Source: Acidovorax delafieldii
GTDB taxonomy: Bacteria; Pseudomonadota; Gammaproteobacteria; Burkholderiales; Burkholderiaceae_C
Assembly: GCA_002377855.1 (NCBI GenBank)
Contig: DFQQ01000043.1
Coordinates: 1-23,054, forward strand
Direction: 5' to 3'
DNA: 23,054 nucleotides
The notes beneath the pieces were generated by a model, which worked only from the letters and a program-made list of their open reading frames with translations, ran no database searches and had not been told where the DNA came from. Numbering within the stretch: the stretch's first letter is position 1; the number at the start of each line of letters is the position of its first letter. Both the position numbers and the translations under genes were made by a program. Shown here piece by piece: positions 1 through 7,813 of this stretch.

Positions 1-76
1 TCTGCTGGGCCGGCCCATGCCTGCCGACATGCTGGCCGCCTGGATGCCGATCGGCAACGCCGACTGCTGCAATTGA
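1..76 (+). CDS. 3' end of an unidentified protein-coding gene (partial)
   Basis: Reading the second frame from the window edge gives an open stretch of 24 codons ending in TGA at 74-76. The visible residues are hydrophobic and small, with a WMPIGNADCCN ending. The G/C bias in third positions fits coding sequence. The start lies outside the window. The tail is too short for me to name a family, and I assign no function. It converges with the leftward CBS-domain gene that ends 37 bases further on. Confidence 0.45.
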   Translation, partial: LLGRPMPADMLAAWMPIGNADCCN

Positions 77-113
77 TGCAGGCAGGGTGTGCGCTGGCAG
101 CGTACCGCGCCCC

Positions 114-566
114 TCAGGCTTTGGTGTCGTCTTCTGCGGGCCAGTCGCGGATGTAGGCCTTGAGCATCTGGTTTTCGAAGTTCTGGCTGTCCACCACCGC
201 CTTGGCAACGTCGTAGAAGCTGATGACGCCCATGAGCATGCGCTTGTCCATCACGGGCATGTAGCGGGCATGGCGGTCCAGCATCATGCGGCGCACCTCG
301 TCCATGTCGGTTTCCAGGGTGCAGGTCAACGGAGCGTCGTCCATGGCAGAACGCACGCGCATGGTGCCCACCGAGCCCCCGTTGCGCACCATGGCCTGGA
401 TCACCTCGCGGAAGGTGAGCATGCCCACCAGGTCCCCCAACTCCATCACCACCAGCGACCCGATGTCTTTCTCGGCCATCACCTGGGCCGCATCGGCCAG
501 AGGCTCGTCCGGCGTCACGGTGTAGAGGGTGTTTCCTTTGACGCGAAGGATGTCGCTGACTTTCAT
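114..566 (-). CDS. CBS domain-containing protein (two CBS repeats)
   Basis: This 150-residue protein consists almost entirely of a tandem CBS pair: the first at about residues 8-62 (TVTPDEPLADAAQVMAEKDI, then VGMLTFREV) and the second at about 73-132 (DRHARYMPVMDKR, then GVISFYDV). CBS pairs usually bind adenine nucleotides and act as energy or ligand sensors. No effector domain is attached, so it may bind a partner protein or be a stand-alone regulator. I chose the ATG at 564-566 because a GGAGA Shine-Dalgarno lies about 8 bases upstream and the CBS fold starts immediately. A longer in-frame extension would run into the divergent sulfhydrylase gene. The short shared upstream region holds a palindrome and a tandem repeat. 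The family is clear; the cellular role is unknown. Confidence 0.9.
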   Translation of the reverse strand: MKVSDILRVKGNTLYTVTPDEPLADAAQVMAEKDIGSLVVMELGDLVGMLTFREVIQAMVRNGGSVGTMRVRSAMDDAPLTCTLETDMDEVRRMMLDRHARYMPVMDKRMLMGVISFYDVAKAVVDSQNFENQMLKAYIRDWPAEDDTKA

Positions 567-604
567 GGTGCAAGGTCTCCGGGGGGCGCGCTGGGCTGTA
601 GGCT

Positions 605-619
605 TATTCGAAACGAATA
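605..619. promoter_or_regulatory. Short palindrome in the CBS/metY divergent promoter region
   Basis: TATTCG-AAA-CGAATA is a perfect 6-bp inverted repeat with a 3-bp centre in the 113-bp divergent spacer. It abuts the 14-bp tandem repeat. It has the size and position of an operator for a dimeric regulator, but I do not recognise the binding family. Confidence 0.35.
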
Positions 620-643
620 TAGCCCACAAAATATAGCCCACAA
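616..643. repeat. Perfect 14-bp tandem repeat (two copies)
   Basis: AATATAGCCCACAA occurs twice head to tail at 616-629 and 630-643 with no mismatch. Read leftward, it offers a TTGTGG/TATATT pair with 16-bp spacing that could be a promoter for the CBS gene. The duplication also doubles TATA-like hexamers on both strands, so it could set promoter strength for either divergent gene. Confidence 0.6.
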
Positions 644-679
644 TTTGCGGCCATATCGACAACATCGGAGACAGAACCC

Positions 680-1990
680 ATGCCCGGCTATTCAGACCCC
701 GGCTTTGACACGCTCGCCCTGCACGCAGGCGCCGTGCCCGACCCGGCCACCGGCGCACGCGCCGTGCCCATCCACCTGACCACCTCGTTCGTCTTTGAGT
801 CGAGCGACCACGCCGCCTCGCTGTTCAACCTGGAGCGGCCCGGCCATGTCTACAGCCGCATCAGCAATCCCACCAACGCAGTGCTGGAGCAGCGCGTGGC
901 GGCCCTGGAAGGCGGCGTAGGCGCCATTGCCGTGGCCAGCGGCCAGGCCGCGCTGCACCTGGCCATCGCCACGCTGATGGGCGCGGGCAGCCACATCGTG
1001 GCCAGCACGGCGCTGTATGGCGGCAGCCAGAACCTGCTGCACTACACGCTCAGCCGCTTCGGCATTGAAACCACCTTTGTGAACCCCGGCGACATCGACG
1101 GCTGGCGCGCGGCCGTGCGCCCCAACACCAAACTCTTTTTTGGCGAAACCGTGGGCAACCCAGGCCTGGATGTGCTGGACATTCCCACCATCAGCGCCAT
1201 TGCGCACGAGGCAGGCGTGCCGCTGCTGGTCGACTCGACCCTCACTTCGCCGTGGCTGATGAAGCCGCTCGAGCATGGGGCCGACCTGGTCTACCACTCG
1301 GCCACCAAGTTTCTGTCGGGCCACGGCACGGTGGTGGGCGGCATCGTGGTGGACGGCGGCAGCTTTGACTGGGACGGCCCCCGCGCTGCCGGTCGCTTTG
1401 CCGAGCTGACCGCGCCCTATGCCGGTTTTCACAACATGGTGTTCACCGAAGAAAGCTCGGTGGGCGCCTTTTTGCTGCGCGCGCGGCGCGAGGGCCTGCG
1501 CGACTTTGGCGCCTGCATGAGCCCGCACACCGCCTGGCTCATCCTGCAAGGCATCGAAACGCTCCCCCTGCGCATGGAGCGCCACATGCGCAACACGGCG
1601 CGCGTGGTCGAGTTCCTGGCCAGCCAGCCCTTTGTTTCGCGCGTGGGCCACCCCATGCTCGAATCGCACCCTAGCCACCAGTTGGCGCAAAAGCTGCTGC
1701 CGCGCGGCGCGGGCTCGGTGTTCAGCTTTGACCTCAAGGGCAACCGCGAGCAAGGCAAGAAGTTCATCGAAACCCTCAAGGTCTTCAGCCACCTGGCCAA
1801 CGTGGGCGACTGCCGCAGCCTGGTCATCCACCCCGCCAGCACCACACACTTCCGCATGAGCGACGAGGCGCTGGTGCAAGCGGGCATCACGCAAGGCACC
1901 ATCCGCCTGTCCATTGGTCTGGAAGATGCCGACGACCTGATCGACGACCTCAAGCGAGCCCTCAAAGCGGCCGAGAAAGCGGGAGCCTGA
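680..1990 (+). CDS. metY: O-acetylhomoserine (O-succinylhomoserine) sulfhydrylase, PLP-dependent
   Basis: This 436-residue protein belongs to the Cys/Met-metabolism PLP enzyme family (fold type I). In this family an acylated homoserine is joined with sulfide, or methanethiol, to give homocysteine or methionine in the cytosol. Visible family signatures are YSRISNPT (about 58-65), the cofactor-stacking region ASGQAALHLAI (about 86-96), and the PLP-lysine motif HSATKFLSGHG with Lys210. The length matches the MetY (about 430 aa) rather than the MetZ/MetB (about 390-400 aa) subgroup, so the acetyl ester is the more likely substrate. That choice is inferred from length only. GGAGA sits 8-9 bases before the ATG. 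The next gene starts 3 nt after the stop, implying co-transcription. No SAM riboswitch is evident upstream. Confidence 0.9.
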   Translation: MPGYSDPGFDTLALHAGAVPDPATGARAVPIHLTTSFVFESSDHAASLFNLERPGHVYSRISNPTNAVLEQRVAALEGGVGAIAVASGQAALHLAIATLMGAGSHIVASTALYGGSQNLLHYTLSRFGIETTFVNPGDIDGWRAAVRPNTKLFFGETVGNPGLDVLDIPTISAIAHEAGVPLLVDSTLTSPWLMKPLEHGADLVYHSATKFLSGHGTVVGGIVVDGGSFDWDGPRAAGRFAELTAPYAGFHNMVFTEESSVGAFLLRARREGLRDFGACMSPHTAWLILQGIETLPLRMERHMRNTARVVEFLASQPFVSRVGHPMLESHPSHQLAQKLLPRGAGSVFSFDLKGNREQGKKFIETLKVFSHLANVGDCRSLVIHPASTTHFRMSDEALVQAGITQGTIRLSIGLEDADDLIDDLKRALKAAEKAGA

Positions 1991-1993
1991 GCC

Positions 1994-2815
1994 ATGTACA
2001 CCACTGTCAACGGACACCGCACCTTCTGCTACACCGGCGGCAAGCCCTTTGATGCCGCCAAGCCGACCGTGGTGATGATTCACGGCGTGCTCAACGACCA
2101 CAGCGTGTGGGCCCTGCAAAGCCGCTACTTGGCGCACCACGGCTACAACGTGCTGGCCGTGGACCTGCCCGGCCACTGCAAAAGCGCGGGCGATGCGCCC
2201 GCCACCGTGGAGCAGGCGGCCGACTTCATCGTGGCGCTGCTCGATGCCCTGGGCATCGCCCGCGCCGCACTGGTGGGCCACAGCTGGGGCTCGCTCATTG
2301 CGCTGCAGGCTGCCGCCCAGCTCGGCGAGCGCGCTACGCACCTGGCGCTGGTGGGCACGGCCTACCCCATGAAGGTGTCGCCCGCGCTGCTCGAATCGGC
2401 GCTGAACGAACCCGAAAAGGCCCTGCACATGGTCAACGTGTTCTCGCGCTGCTCGCTGGCATCGCCCTCGGGCGCAGGGTTCTGGGTGTTTGGCGCAGGT
2501 ATGGCACTGGGGCGCAAGGTGCTGCGCAGCAACCCTGCGGTCAACGTGTTCCACCGGGGCTTCAACGCCTGCAACAGCTACGCCAATGGCGAGCAGGCCA
2601 TGGCGCAGGTCACCTGCCCGGTGCTGTTTGCGCTGGGCGTGCAAGACCAGATGACGCCCCCCAAAGCCGCCCAAAGCCTGGTGAGCGCGGCACGCGCCGC
2701 AGGCAAGCAGGTGCAGATTTGCCAGCTGCCCAGCGGCCACCACCAGATGACCGAAGCGCCCGACGAAACGCTGGCCGCGCTGCGGGACTTTCTGGTGCCC
2801 GCTGCGGCAGCGTAA
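1994..2815 (+). CDS. Alpha/beta hydrolase
   Basis: This 273-residue protein is a single alpha/beta-hydrolase domain. The oxyanion region is IHGVLNDHSVW (29-39), the nucleophile elbow is GHSWGS with Ser97, the probable acid is Asp218 in GVQDQMTPP, and the catalytic His is 249 or 250 in PSGHHQMTEAP. There is no signal peptide, so it should be cytosolic. It follows the sulfhydrylase gene after 3 nt, and its GGGAG ribosome site overlaps the end of that gene, so the two are probably one transcript. An ester- or thioester-cleaving role linked to homoserine or sulfur metabolism is possible, but the substrate cannot be read from sequence. It is not a homoserine acetyltransferase (MetX), which is longer and has a different motif set. 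Confidence 0.87.
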   Translation: MYTTVNGHRTFCYTGGKPFDAAKPTVVMIHGVLNDHSVWALQSRYLAHHGYNVLAVDLPGHCKSAGDAPATVEQAADFIVALLDALGIARAALVGHSWGSLIALQAAAQLGERATHLALVGTAYPMKVSPALLESALNEPEKALHMVNVFSRCSLASPSGAGFWVFGAGMALGRKVLRSNPAVNVFHRGFNACNSYANGEQAMAQVTCPVLFALGVQDQMTPPKAAQSLVSAARAAGKQVQICQLPSGHHQMTEAPDETLAALRDFLVPAAAA

Positions 2816-2915
2816 CCCCCCGGGGAGGTACGCCACCGCACGGTGCCTTGCGCCTGGGCAGGGGCACCGGGGCGGGCAGACGCTGGCCTCACCCCTGAAA
2901 AAAATTGGATCAATC

Positions 2916-2966
2916 GGCCTCTGGCGCCTATTTATCAAGCGCCACGTGCTATTTATTTAATAGCAA
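2916..2966 (-). repeat. Dispersed intergenic repeat, copy A (overlaps the yihY 3' end)
   Basis: On the minus strand this reads TTGCTATTAAATAAATAGC, a short spacer, GGCGCTTGATAAATAGGCGC, then CAGAGGCC. It shares its layout with copies at 6325, 10138 and 12419: a CTAT...ATAG stem followed by a GCGCTTG...GCGC stem and a GAGGCC-like end. It is much more AT-rich than the flanking genes. Its 3' part supplies the last codons and TAG stop of the yihY-like gene. Confidence 0.7.
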
Positions 2967-4199
2967 ATCTTTCAGCCGCAGCTTTGCAAACCCGGCGGCA
3001 TCCCACAGCGGGGCCAGGCGCAAGCCAGGATCGAGCAGCAGGCGCTGCACCAGCGGCTCCAGTGGTGTGCGGTCGGGGTCTGCCAGCAAGACAAAACGCA
3101 GCTCGGGCGCGTCGGATGGGCCCGCCACTGCGTCGCTCACCTGGGCAATCCAGTCCAGGGATGTCAGCGTTTCAAGTACCGGCTCCAGCTGCAGCACATC
3201 CACGCGCAGCAGCTCGGCCAACTGCGTGGCGCGCAGCCCTTTGAAGGGCAACTGCCGCGCACGGTACAACTCCTGCAGCACCTCCACCGCCAACTGAAAG
3301 CCCCAGCCCGGCGCAGTGCCCCGCCGCGCCACGCCCGCCAGCAGGCTGGGCAGGTAGGCCGCCACCACCGCCCCCAGCAGCACGATGACCCAGGCCACAT
3401 AGATCCACACCAGCAGGATCGGCAACGTGGCAAATGCGCCGTACACCACCGAGTAGGTGGGCACCTGGGTCAGGTACACGGCCAGCACCTTCTTGGCCAG
3501 CTCCATGCACACCGCCACAAACAGCCCGCCCACCCACGCGTGCTGCCACTTCACCGGGGTGTTGGGCACGTAGTGGTACAGCCCGGCCATGCCGCCGGCG
3601 AGGATCAGAAACTGGATCGAATCCACCAGGAACGCCACCCCGTCGGGCAAGGCCCCCACCAGCCCGCCCGATGCCGACATCACGTACGACGTGAGCGCCA
3701 GGCTGCCGCCCAGAGCCAAGGGGCCCAGCGTGATGGCCGTCCAGTAGATCAACACGCGCTGCCCCAGCGGACGCAGCTGGCGTACGCGCCAGATGTTGTT
3801 GAGCGTGCGGTCGATGGTGAGGATCAGCATCAACGCCGTGCCCAGCAAGATACTGAAGCCCACCGCCCCGAGCCCGCTGGCCTTGGCGGCAAACTGCGTG
3901 AGGTAACCCAGCACCTGGCGTGAAATGCTGTCAGGCACCAGACTCTCCACCAGCCACTTCTGCACCACGCCCTGCAGCTTGCCAAAAATGGGAAAGGCCG
4001 TGAACACGGCCAGCGCCACCGCCAAGAAGGGCACCAGCGCCAGCACGGTGGTGAAAGTCAGGCTGCTGGCCGTCAGGCCCAGCTGGTCCTCGCGAAAGCG
4101 CTCGCGCAGGGTTTGCGCCGTGGTGCGCCACGGAAATTTCGACAGATCCGCCAACAGCGTTTCCAAGCGCTGGGCTGCAGTCTGCAAGGTCAATCGCAT
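2949..4199 (-). CDS. YihY/virulence factor BrkB family inner-membrane protein
   Basis: This 416-residue protein has about six predicted membrane segments (roughly residues 46-70, 108-130, 150-176, 186-208, 222-238 and 252-282) and a soluble C-terminal tail of about 130 residues. The family pattern is visible in LTASSLTFTTVLALVPFLAV, in TIDRTLNNIWRVR and in YGAFATLPILLVWIYVAW. Members were once called ribonuclease BN or BrkB. The family is now regarded as an integral membrane protein of uncertain transport or lipid role, so no enzyme activity is assigned. The final residues DLLLNK and the stop lie in a dispersed repeat, so the native C-terminus may have been replaced or extended. The ATG at 4197-4199 has only a weak ribosome site. 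The gene is divergent from the DUF2069 gene. Confidence 0.9.
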   Translation of the reverse strand: MRLTLQTAAQRLETLLADLSKFPWRTTAQTLRERFREDQLGLTASSLTFTTVLALVPFLAVALAVFTAFPIFGKLQGVVQKWLVESLVPDSISRQVLGYLTQFAAKASGLGAVGFSILLGTALMLILTIDRTLNNIWRVRQLRPLGQRVLIYWTAITLGPLALGGSLALTSYVMSASGGLVGALPDGVAFLVDSIQFLILAGGMAGLYHYVPNTPVKWQHAWVGGLFVAVCMELAKKVLAVYLTQVPTYSVVYGAFATLPILLVWIYVAWVIVLLGAVVAAYLPSLLAGVARRGTAPGWGFQLAVEVLQELYRARQLPFKGLRATQLAELLRVDVLQLEPVLETLTSLDWIAQVSDAVAGPSDAPELRFVLLADPDRTPLEPLVQRLLLDPGLRLAPLWDAAGFAKLRLKDLLLNK

Positions 4200-4379
4200 G
4201 GCCTATATGATCCAAAGCCCATGATGGGCCCCAAGGGTTGAAGGGGCGCCTGGCACATGCCGACCCAACGGTCTGCCCGCGCCAGGGCAATAACGCGCAT
4301 TGTCACCTTTTGCTGCCAGCGCCCCAGAGCCCCGGCCTGCCGGAGGCGCCCATCACTCCCAGCCGCCCAACGCTTGCCC

Positions 4380-4838
4380 ATGACTGACATTGCCCGCCCC
4401 GCCACCGCCCCTGAAGTTGCCGCCACCCGCTGGGTGGCCGCCACCAGCCTCATCGCTTTGATAGCGCTGTGCCTGGCGTGGGAGCTGGTCATCGCACCAG
4501 TGCGGCCGGGCGGCTCGTGGCTGGCCATCAAGGCGCTGCCGCTGTGCATTCCGCTGGCGGGCATCCTCAAGAACCGCATGTACACCTACCGCTGGGTCAG
4601 CCTGGTGATATGGCTGTATTTCACAGAAGGCGTGGTACGCGCCTGGAGCGACAAGGCCCCCGGCAACTGGCTGGCCATGGCAGAAGTGGCGCTGTGCCTG
4701 GTGCTCTTTGCTGCCTGCACCTTGCATGTGCGGCTGCGCCAGCGCAACGCGCGCGCCCTGGCGGCCACGCAAACTCTTGCCCCCGCGCCAGCCGAGCCTG
4801 CCAGCGCATCCCTTGAACCCGCCGCGCAAAAGGACTGA
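4380..4838 (+). CDS. DUF2069 domain-containing membrane protein
   Basis: From the ATG at 4380 this encodes 152 residues with four hydrophobic segments: SLIALIALCLAWELVI, AIKALPLCIPLAGIL, a WVSLVIWLYFTEGVV segment and MAEVALCLVLFAACTL. The KNRMYTYRWVSLVIWLYF stretch between segments 2 and 3 and the total length fit the DUF2069 family of small inner-membrane proteins. The function is unknown. An in-frame ATG at 4257 would add 41 Arg/Pro-rich residues that do not look like the family, so I prefer 4380, though no clear Shine-Dalgarno precedes it. The tail beyond about residue 125 is Ala/Pro-rich and probably disordered. The flavoenzyme gene starts 5 nt after the stop, suggesting an operon. Confidence 0.82.
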   Translation: MTDIARPATAPEVAATRWVAATSLIALIALCLAWELVIAPVRPGGSWLAIKALPLCIPLAGILKNRMYTYRWVSLVIWLYFTEGVVRAWSDKAPGNWLAMAEVALCLVLFAACTLHVRLRQRNARALAATQTLAPAPAEPASASLEPAAQKD

Positions 4839-4843
4839 TTCGA

Positions 4844-6262
4844 ATGCACCCCTTGATTGACACCCTTCGCACCATCGTGGGCGACGCCCACGTGCTGACC
4901 GATGGCGACCTCACCGCCTGGGAACAAGACTGGCGCCGCCGCGTGCGCGGAAAGGCCCTGGCCGTGGTGCGCCCGGCCAGCACGCCCGAGGTGGCCGCCG
5001 TGGTCAAGGCCTGCGCGGCTGCAGGTACGGCCATCGTGCCGCAGGGCGGCAACACCGGGCTTGCCGTGGGCTCCACCCCCGACGACTCGGGCACGCAAGT
5101 CGTGCTGAGCCTCGCGCGCCTGAACGCCGTGCGCAATGTCGATACCGCCAACCTGACCATGACGGTGGAGGCCGGTTGCATCCTGCAGAACCTGCAGGAG
5201 GTGGCGCGCAACGCGGGCTTGCTGTTCCCCCTGTCGCTCGCGGCCGAGGGCAGTTGCACCATTGGCGGCAACTTGGGCACCAACGCGGGTGGCACGCAGG
5301 TGGTGCGCTACGGCAACACCCGCGACCTGTGCCTGGGGCTGGAGGTGGTCACCGCGCAGGGCGAGGTGTGGAGCGGCCTCAAGGGCCTGCGCAAGGACAA
5401 CACCGGCTACGACCTGCGCGATTTGTTCATCGGCAGCGAAGGCACGCTCGGGATCATCACCGCCGCAAGCATGAAGCTGTACCCCCAGCCCGCCGCCAAG
5501 CTCACCGCTTGGGCCGCCGTGCCATCCATGGAGCATGCCGTGCAGCTGCTGGGCATGGCCCACAAGCAGCTGGGCGCGGGCCTGACGGGCTTTGAGGTGA
5601 TGGGCCAGTTTGCGCTGAGCTTGGTGGGCAAGCACATGCCGCAGTTGCGGGTACCGTTCCTTGGTGATGAGGCGGCTGCATGGTGCGTGCTGCTCGAAAA
5701 TTCCGACAGCGAATCCGAAGAACACGCCCGCGCACGGTTCGAATCGCTGCTCGAATCCGCTTTTGAAGCCGGCTGCGTGACCGACGCCGTCGTGGCCGAG
5801 AACCTGACGCAGGCACAACAGCTGTGGCACATCCGCGAGAGCATTCCGCTGGCCCAGGCCGAAGAGGGCCTGAACATCAAGAACGACATCTCCATCCCCA
5901 TCTCGCGCATCCCCGCGTTCGTGGCGCACACCGACGCACTGCTGCAAAGCCAGATCCCGGGCGTGCGCCTGGTCAACTTCGGCCACCTGGGCGATGGCAA
6001 CCTGCACTACAACGTGCAGGCGCCGGCAGAGGGCGACCCGAAGGCCTTCCTGCGCGACCACGAGGCGCAGGTGAATCACCTGGTCTATGAAGCAGTGGCC
6101 GAATTCGGCGGCTCCTTCTCTGCCGAGCACGGCATTGGAGAACTCAAGGCCGACAAGCTCGCCAAGTACCAGTCGCCGGTGGCGCTGTCGATGATGCGTG
6201 CCATCAAGAATGCGCTGGACCCGCAGGGCATCATGAACCCCGGGCGCGTGCTGAAGGCCTGA
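4844..6262 (+). CDS. FAD-binding oxidoreductase, GlcD / D-2-hydroxyacid (D-2-hydroxyglutarate) dehydrogenase-like
   Basis: This 472-residue protein is a VAO-type flavoenzyme. The FAD-binding PCMH domain covers about residues 36-215, with PQGGNTGLAVG (66-76), the long AEGSCTIGGNLGTNAGG motif (134-150) and IGSEGTLGIIT (196-205). The FAD-oxidase C-terminal domain follows, with GHLGDGNLHYN (380-390) and AEHGIG (427-432). His381, His388 and Glu428 match the metal-site residues known from D-2-hydroxyglutarate and D-lactate dehydrogenases of this family. It should oxidise a D-2-hydroxyacid to the 2-oxoacid and pass electrons to a quinone or flavoprotein. The exact substrate is not determinable here. 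There is no iron-sulfur extension and no neighbouring glcE/glcF, so it is not the glycolate oxidase complex. AAGGA lies before the ATG, 5 nt after the DUF2069 gene. Confidence 0.9.
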   Translation: MHPLIDTLRTIVGDAHVLTDGDLTAWEQDWRRRVRGKALAVVRPASTPEVAAVVKACAAAGTAIVPQGGNTGLAVGSTPDDSGTQVVLSLARLNAVRNVDTANLTMTVEAGCILQNLQEVARNAGLLFPLSLAAEGSCTIGGNLGTNAGGTQVVRYGNTRDLCLGLEVVTAQGEVWSGLKGLRKDNTGYDLRDLFIGSEGTLGIITAASMKLYPQPAAKLTAWAAVPSMEHAVQLLGMAHKQLGAGLTGFEVMGQFALSLVGKHMPQLRVPFLGDEAAAWCVLLENSDSESEEHARARFESLLESAFEAGCVTDAVVAENLTQAQQLWHIRESIPLAQAEEGLNIKNDISIPISRIPAFVAHTDALLQSQIPGVRLVNFGHLGDGNLHYNVQAPAEGDPKAFLRDHEAQVNHLVYEAVAEFGGSFSAEHGIGELKADKLAKYQSPVALSMMRAIKNALDPQGIMNPGRVLKA

Positions 6263-6324
6263 GGACGCATGCCGCGGCCGGGCGAAGGCGCACAGCCGCC
6301 TCCGGCACGCACAGGCCAGAGCCC

Positions 6325-6380
6325 GCTACCGTAAAGATAGCATTCCGCGTTTTACCAGCAAGCGCTGCAGCCACTTTACG
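6325..6380 (+). repeat. Dispersed intergenic repeat, copy B
   Basis: GCTACCGTAAAGATAGC is followed by a short spacer, GCGTTTTACCAGCAAGCGC, then TGCAGCCACTTTACG. The layout matches copies A, C and D, and the right half closely matches copy D (CAAGCGCTGGAGTCCATTTACG). It lies between the convergent ends of the flavoenzyme and the acetyltransferase genes, where it could act as a weak bidirectional terminator. Confidence 0.6.
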
Positions 6381-6420
6381 CTCCAGCGCGCCCCGCAGGC
6401 CACAGCTCGACCAGCCAGGC

Positions 6421-6906
6421 TCAGAGCCGCTTGTGCATGGGTTGCCCCCAGAGCCCTGCCCAGTGCTGCGCCACGCCCGCCACGGCATACCCACGGCGTT
6501 GGTAGAACGCCGCTGCGGTGCGCGTGCTCTCGAGGGTCAGCACTTCCACACCCGCCGCCCTCGCGCCCTCCTCCGCCGCCTTTAGCAAGCCGTTGCCCAC
6601 GCCCTGGCGCAAGGCCCCTGGCACCACGTAGCACAGCGCCAACGTGGCTTGTGTGACCAGCGCAAAGCCCACCATTCCTTCGCCGCGGTACGCGCCCCAT
6701 GCCATGGCGTGCGCAGCGGCCATCCACGCCCCCAGCCGCTCCACCGTTTTGTTGGCCAGCCATGCAGCCAGCAACGCCGGGTCGTTGCCGTGGTCCAGCG
6801 TGCAGCAGTGGGTGATGGACTGGCGAACCACTTCGCATGCCTGCGCGGCAGCGCTGGGTGGCACGCGGCGGATAACGGTCGACGGGAACACAGCGGCGTT
6901 TGGCAT
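6421..6906 (-). CDS. GNAT family N-acetyltransferase
   Basis: This 161-residue protein has a single GNAT fold. The acetyl-CoA pyrophosphate loop is R-Q-G-V-G-N-G at residues 100-106 (motif A), preceded by the strand TLALCYVVPGAL. Motif B ends in AAAFYQRRGY (131-140). GNAT enzymes move an acetyl group from acetyl-CoA to an amine; the acceptor here is unknown. No signal peptide or extra domain is present. The ATG at 6904-6906 lacks a strong ribosome site. The gene is divergent from the SDR gene across about 140 bases, in which I see no convincing operator. Confidence 0.87.
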   Translation of the reverse strand: MPNAAVFPSTVIRRVPPSAAAQACEVVRQSITHCCTLDHGNDPALLAAWLANKTVERLGAWMAAAHAMAWGAYRGEGMVGFALVTQATLALCYVVPGALRQGVGNGLLKAAEEGARAAGVEVLTLESTRTAAAFYQRRGYAVAGVAQHWAGLWGQPMHKRL

Positions 6907-7048
6907 GGGCGCATTTCAGCATGCTTCTGTTTGCCCTCCCGCACTTTTCCAAACGCAGCAATCGCATGTCCGGTTCCGGCGCGACGCCGCCGCCTCTTCT
7001 GCCGAGACTGAAGACCTGTTTGGAACACATTGTTTGAAAGGACTATTC

Positions 7049-7813
7049 ATGAATGCACTGACCGGCAAAGTAGCCATCGTGACGGGCGCCAGCTCGGGCA
7101 TCGGGCGCGCAGCAGCGCTGCTGTTTGCGCAAAACGGCGCACGCGTGGTGGTGGGAGCGCGGCGACAGGCCGAGCTTGACGACTTGGTCACGCAAATCCG
7201 CGCAGCCGGCGGACAAGCGCACAGCGTGGCGGGTGACGTGCGCGACGAAGCGTTTGCCCAACGCCTGGTGGAGCAAGCGGTAGAACAGTTTGGAGGGCTG
7301 GATGTCGCGTTCAACAACGCGGGCATCATCGGCGAAAGCGGCCCCACGCCCGGCATATCGGCCAAGGGCTGGCAGGAGGCCATCGACACCAACCTGACCA
7401 GCGCCTTCTACGCGGCCAAGCACCAAATGCCCCAGATGCTTGCGCACGGCAGTGGCTCCATCATCTTCACATCCACCTTCGTGGGGTACACGGTGGGCTT
7501 TCCAGGGGTGGCTGCTTACGCGGCCAGCAAGGCTGGCCTGATCGGCCTGACGCAGGCCCTTGCTGCAGAGTGTGGCCCGCAGGGTGTGCGCGTGAATGCG
7601 CTGTTGCCTGGCGGCACCATGACCCCCATGGCCCACGTCATGAACGGCACCCCCGAAGCCCTGGCCCACGTTGCCAGCCTGCACGCCCTCAAGCGACTGG
7701 GACAGCCCGAGGAACTAGCGCAAGCTGCGCTGTACCTGGCGTCCGACGCGTCGTCCTTCATGACAGGGTCCGCGATGCTGGTGGACGGAGGGGTGTCGAT
7801 CAACAGGACGTGA
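7049..7813 (+). CDS. SDR family oxidoreductase
   Basis: From the ATG at 7049 this encodes a 254-residue classical short-chain dehydrogenase/reductase. It has the cofactor loop TGASSGIG (12-19), the NNAG motif (89-92) and the catalytic YxxxK at Tyr157 and Lys161 in AAYAASKAG. Ala36-Arg38-Arg39 after strand 2 (GARRQAEL) suggests NADP(H) preference, by family rule. The residue aligning with the usual catalytic Ser is ambiguous: TSTFVG places Ser142 or Thr143 near it. The substrate is unknown. A good AAAGGA ribosome site precedes this ATG. An upstream in-frame extension overlaps the divergent acetyltransferase gene and reads as non-SDR sequence, so I rejected it. Confidence 0.92.
   Translation: MNALTGKVAIVTGASSGIGRAAALLFAQNGARVVVGARRQAELDDLVTQIRAAGGQAHSVAGDVRDEAFAQRLVEQAVEQFGGLDVAFNNAGIIGESGPTPGISAKGWQEAIDTNLTSAFYAAKHQMPQMLAHGSGSIIFTSTFVGYTVGFPGVAAYAASKAGLIGLTQALAAECGPQGVRVNALLPGGTMTPMAHVMNGTPEALAHVASLHALKRLGQPEELAQAALYLASDASSFMTGSAMLVDGGVSINRT

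Noticed and set aside
692..2938. A 748-codon open frame antisense to the metY and hydrolase genes
   Set aside because: It is rich in His, Arg, Gly and Ala and has no recognisable domain. It mirrors the GC-biased third positions of the two real genes and has no ribosome site.
4217..4229. GCCCAT-G-ATGGGC palindrome between yihY and the DUF2069 gene
   Set aside because: A 6-bp GC-rich arm is expected by chance in such DNA, and it has no partner site or promoter elements around it that I can support.
4257..4379. N-terminal extension of the DUF2069 protein from an upstream ATG
   Set aside because: The 41 extra residues are Arg/Pro/Ala-rich and do not resemble a DUF2069 N-terminus. The hydrophobic family domain is complete without them.
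4586..6130. A 514-codon open frame antisense to the FAD-oxidoreductase gene
   Set aside because: Low-complexity His/Gln/Ala composition and full overlap with a clear flavoenzyme show it is a shadow frame.
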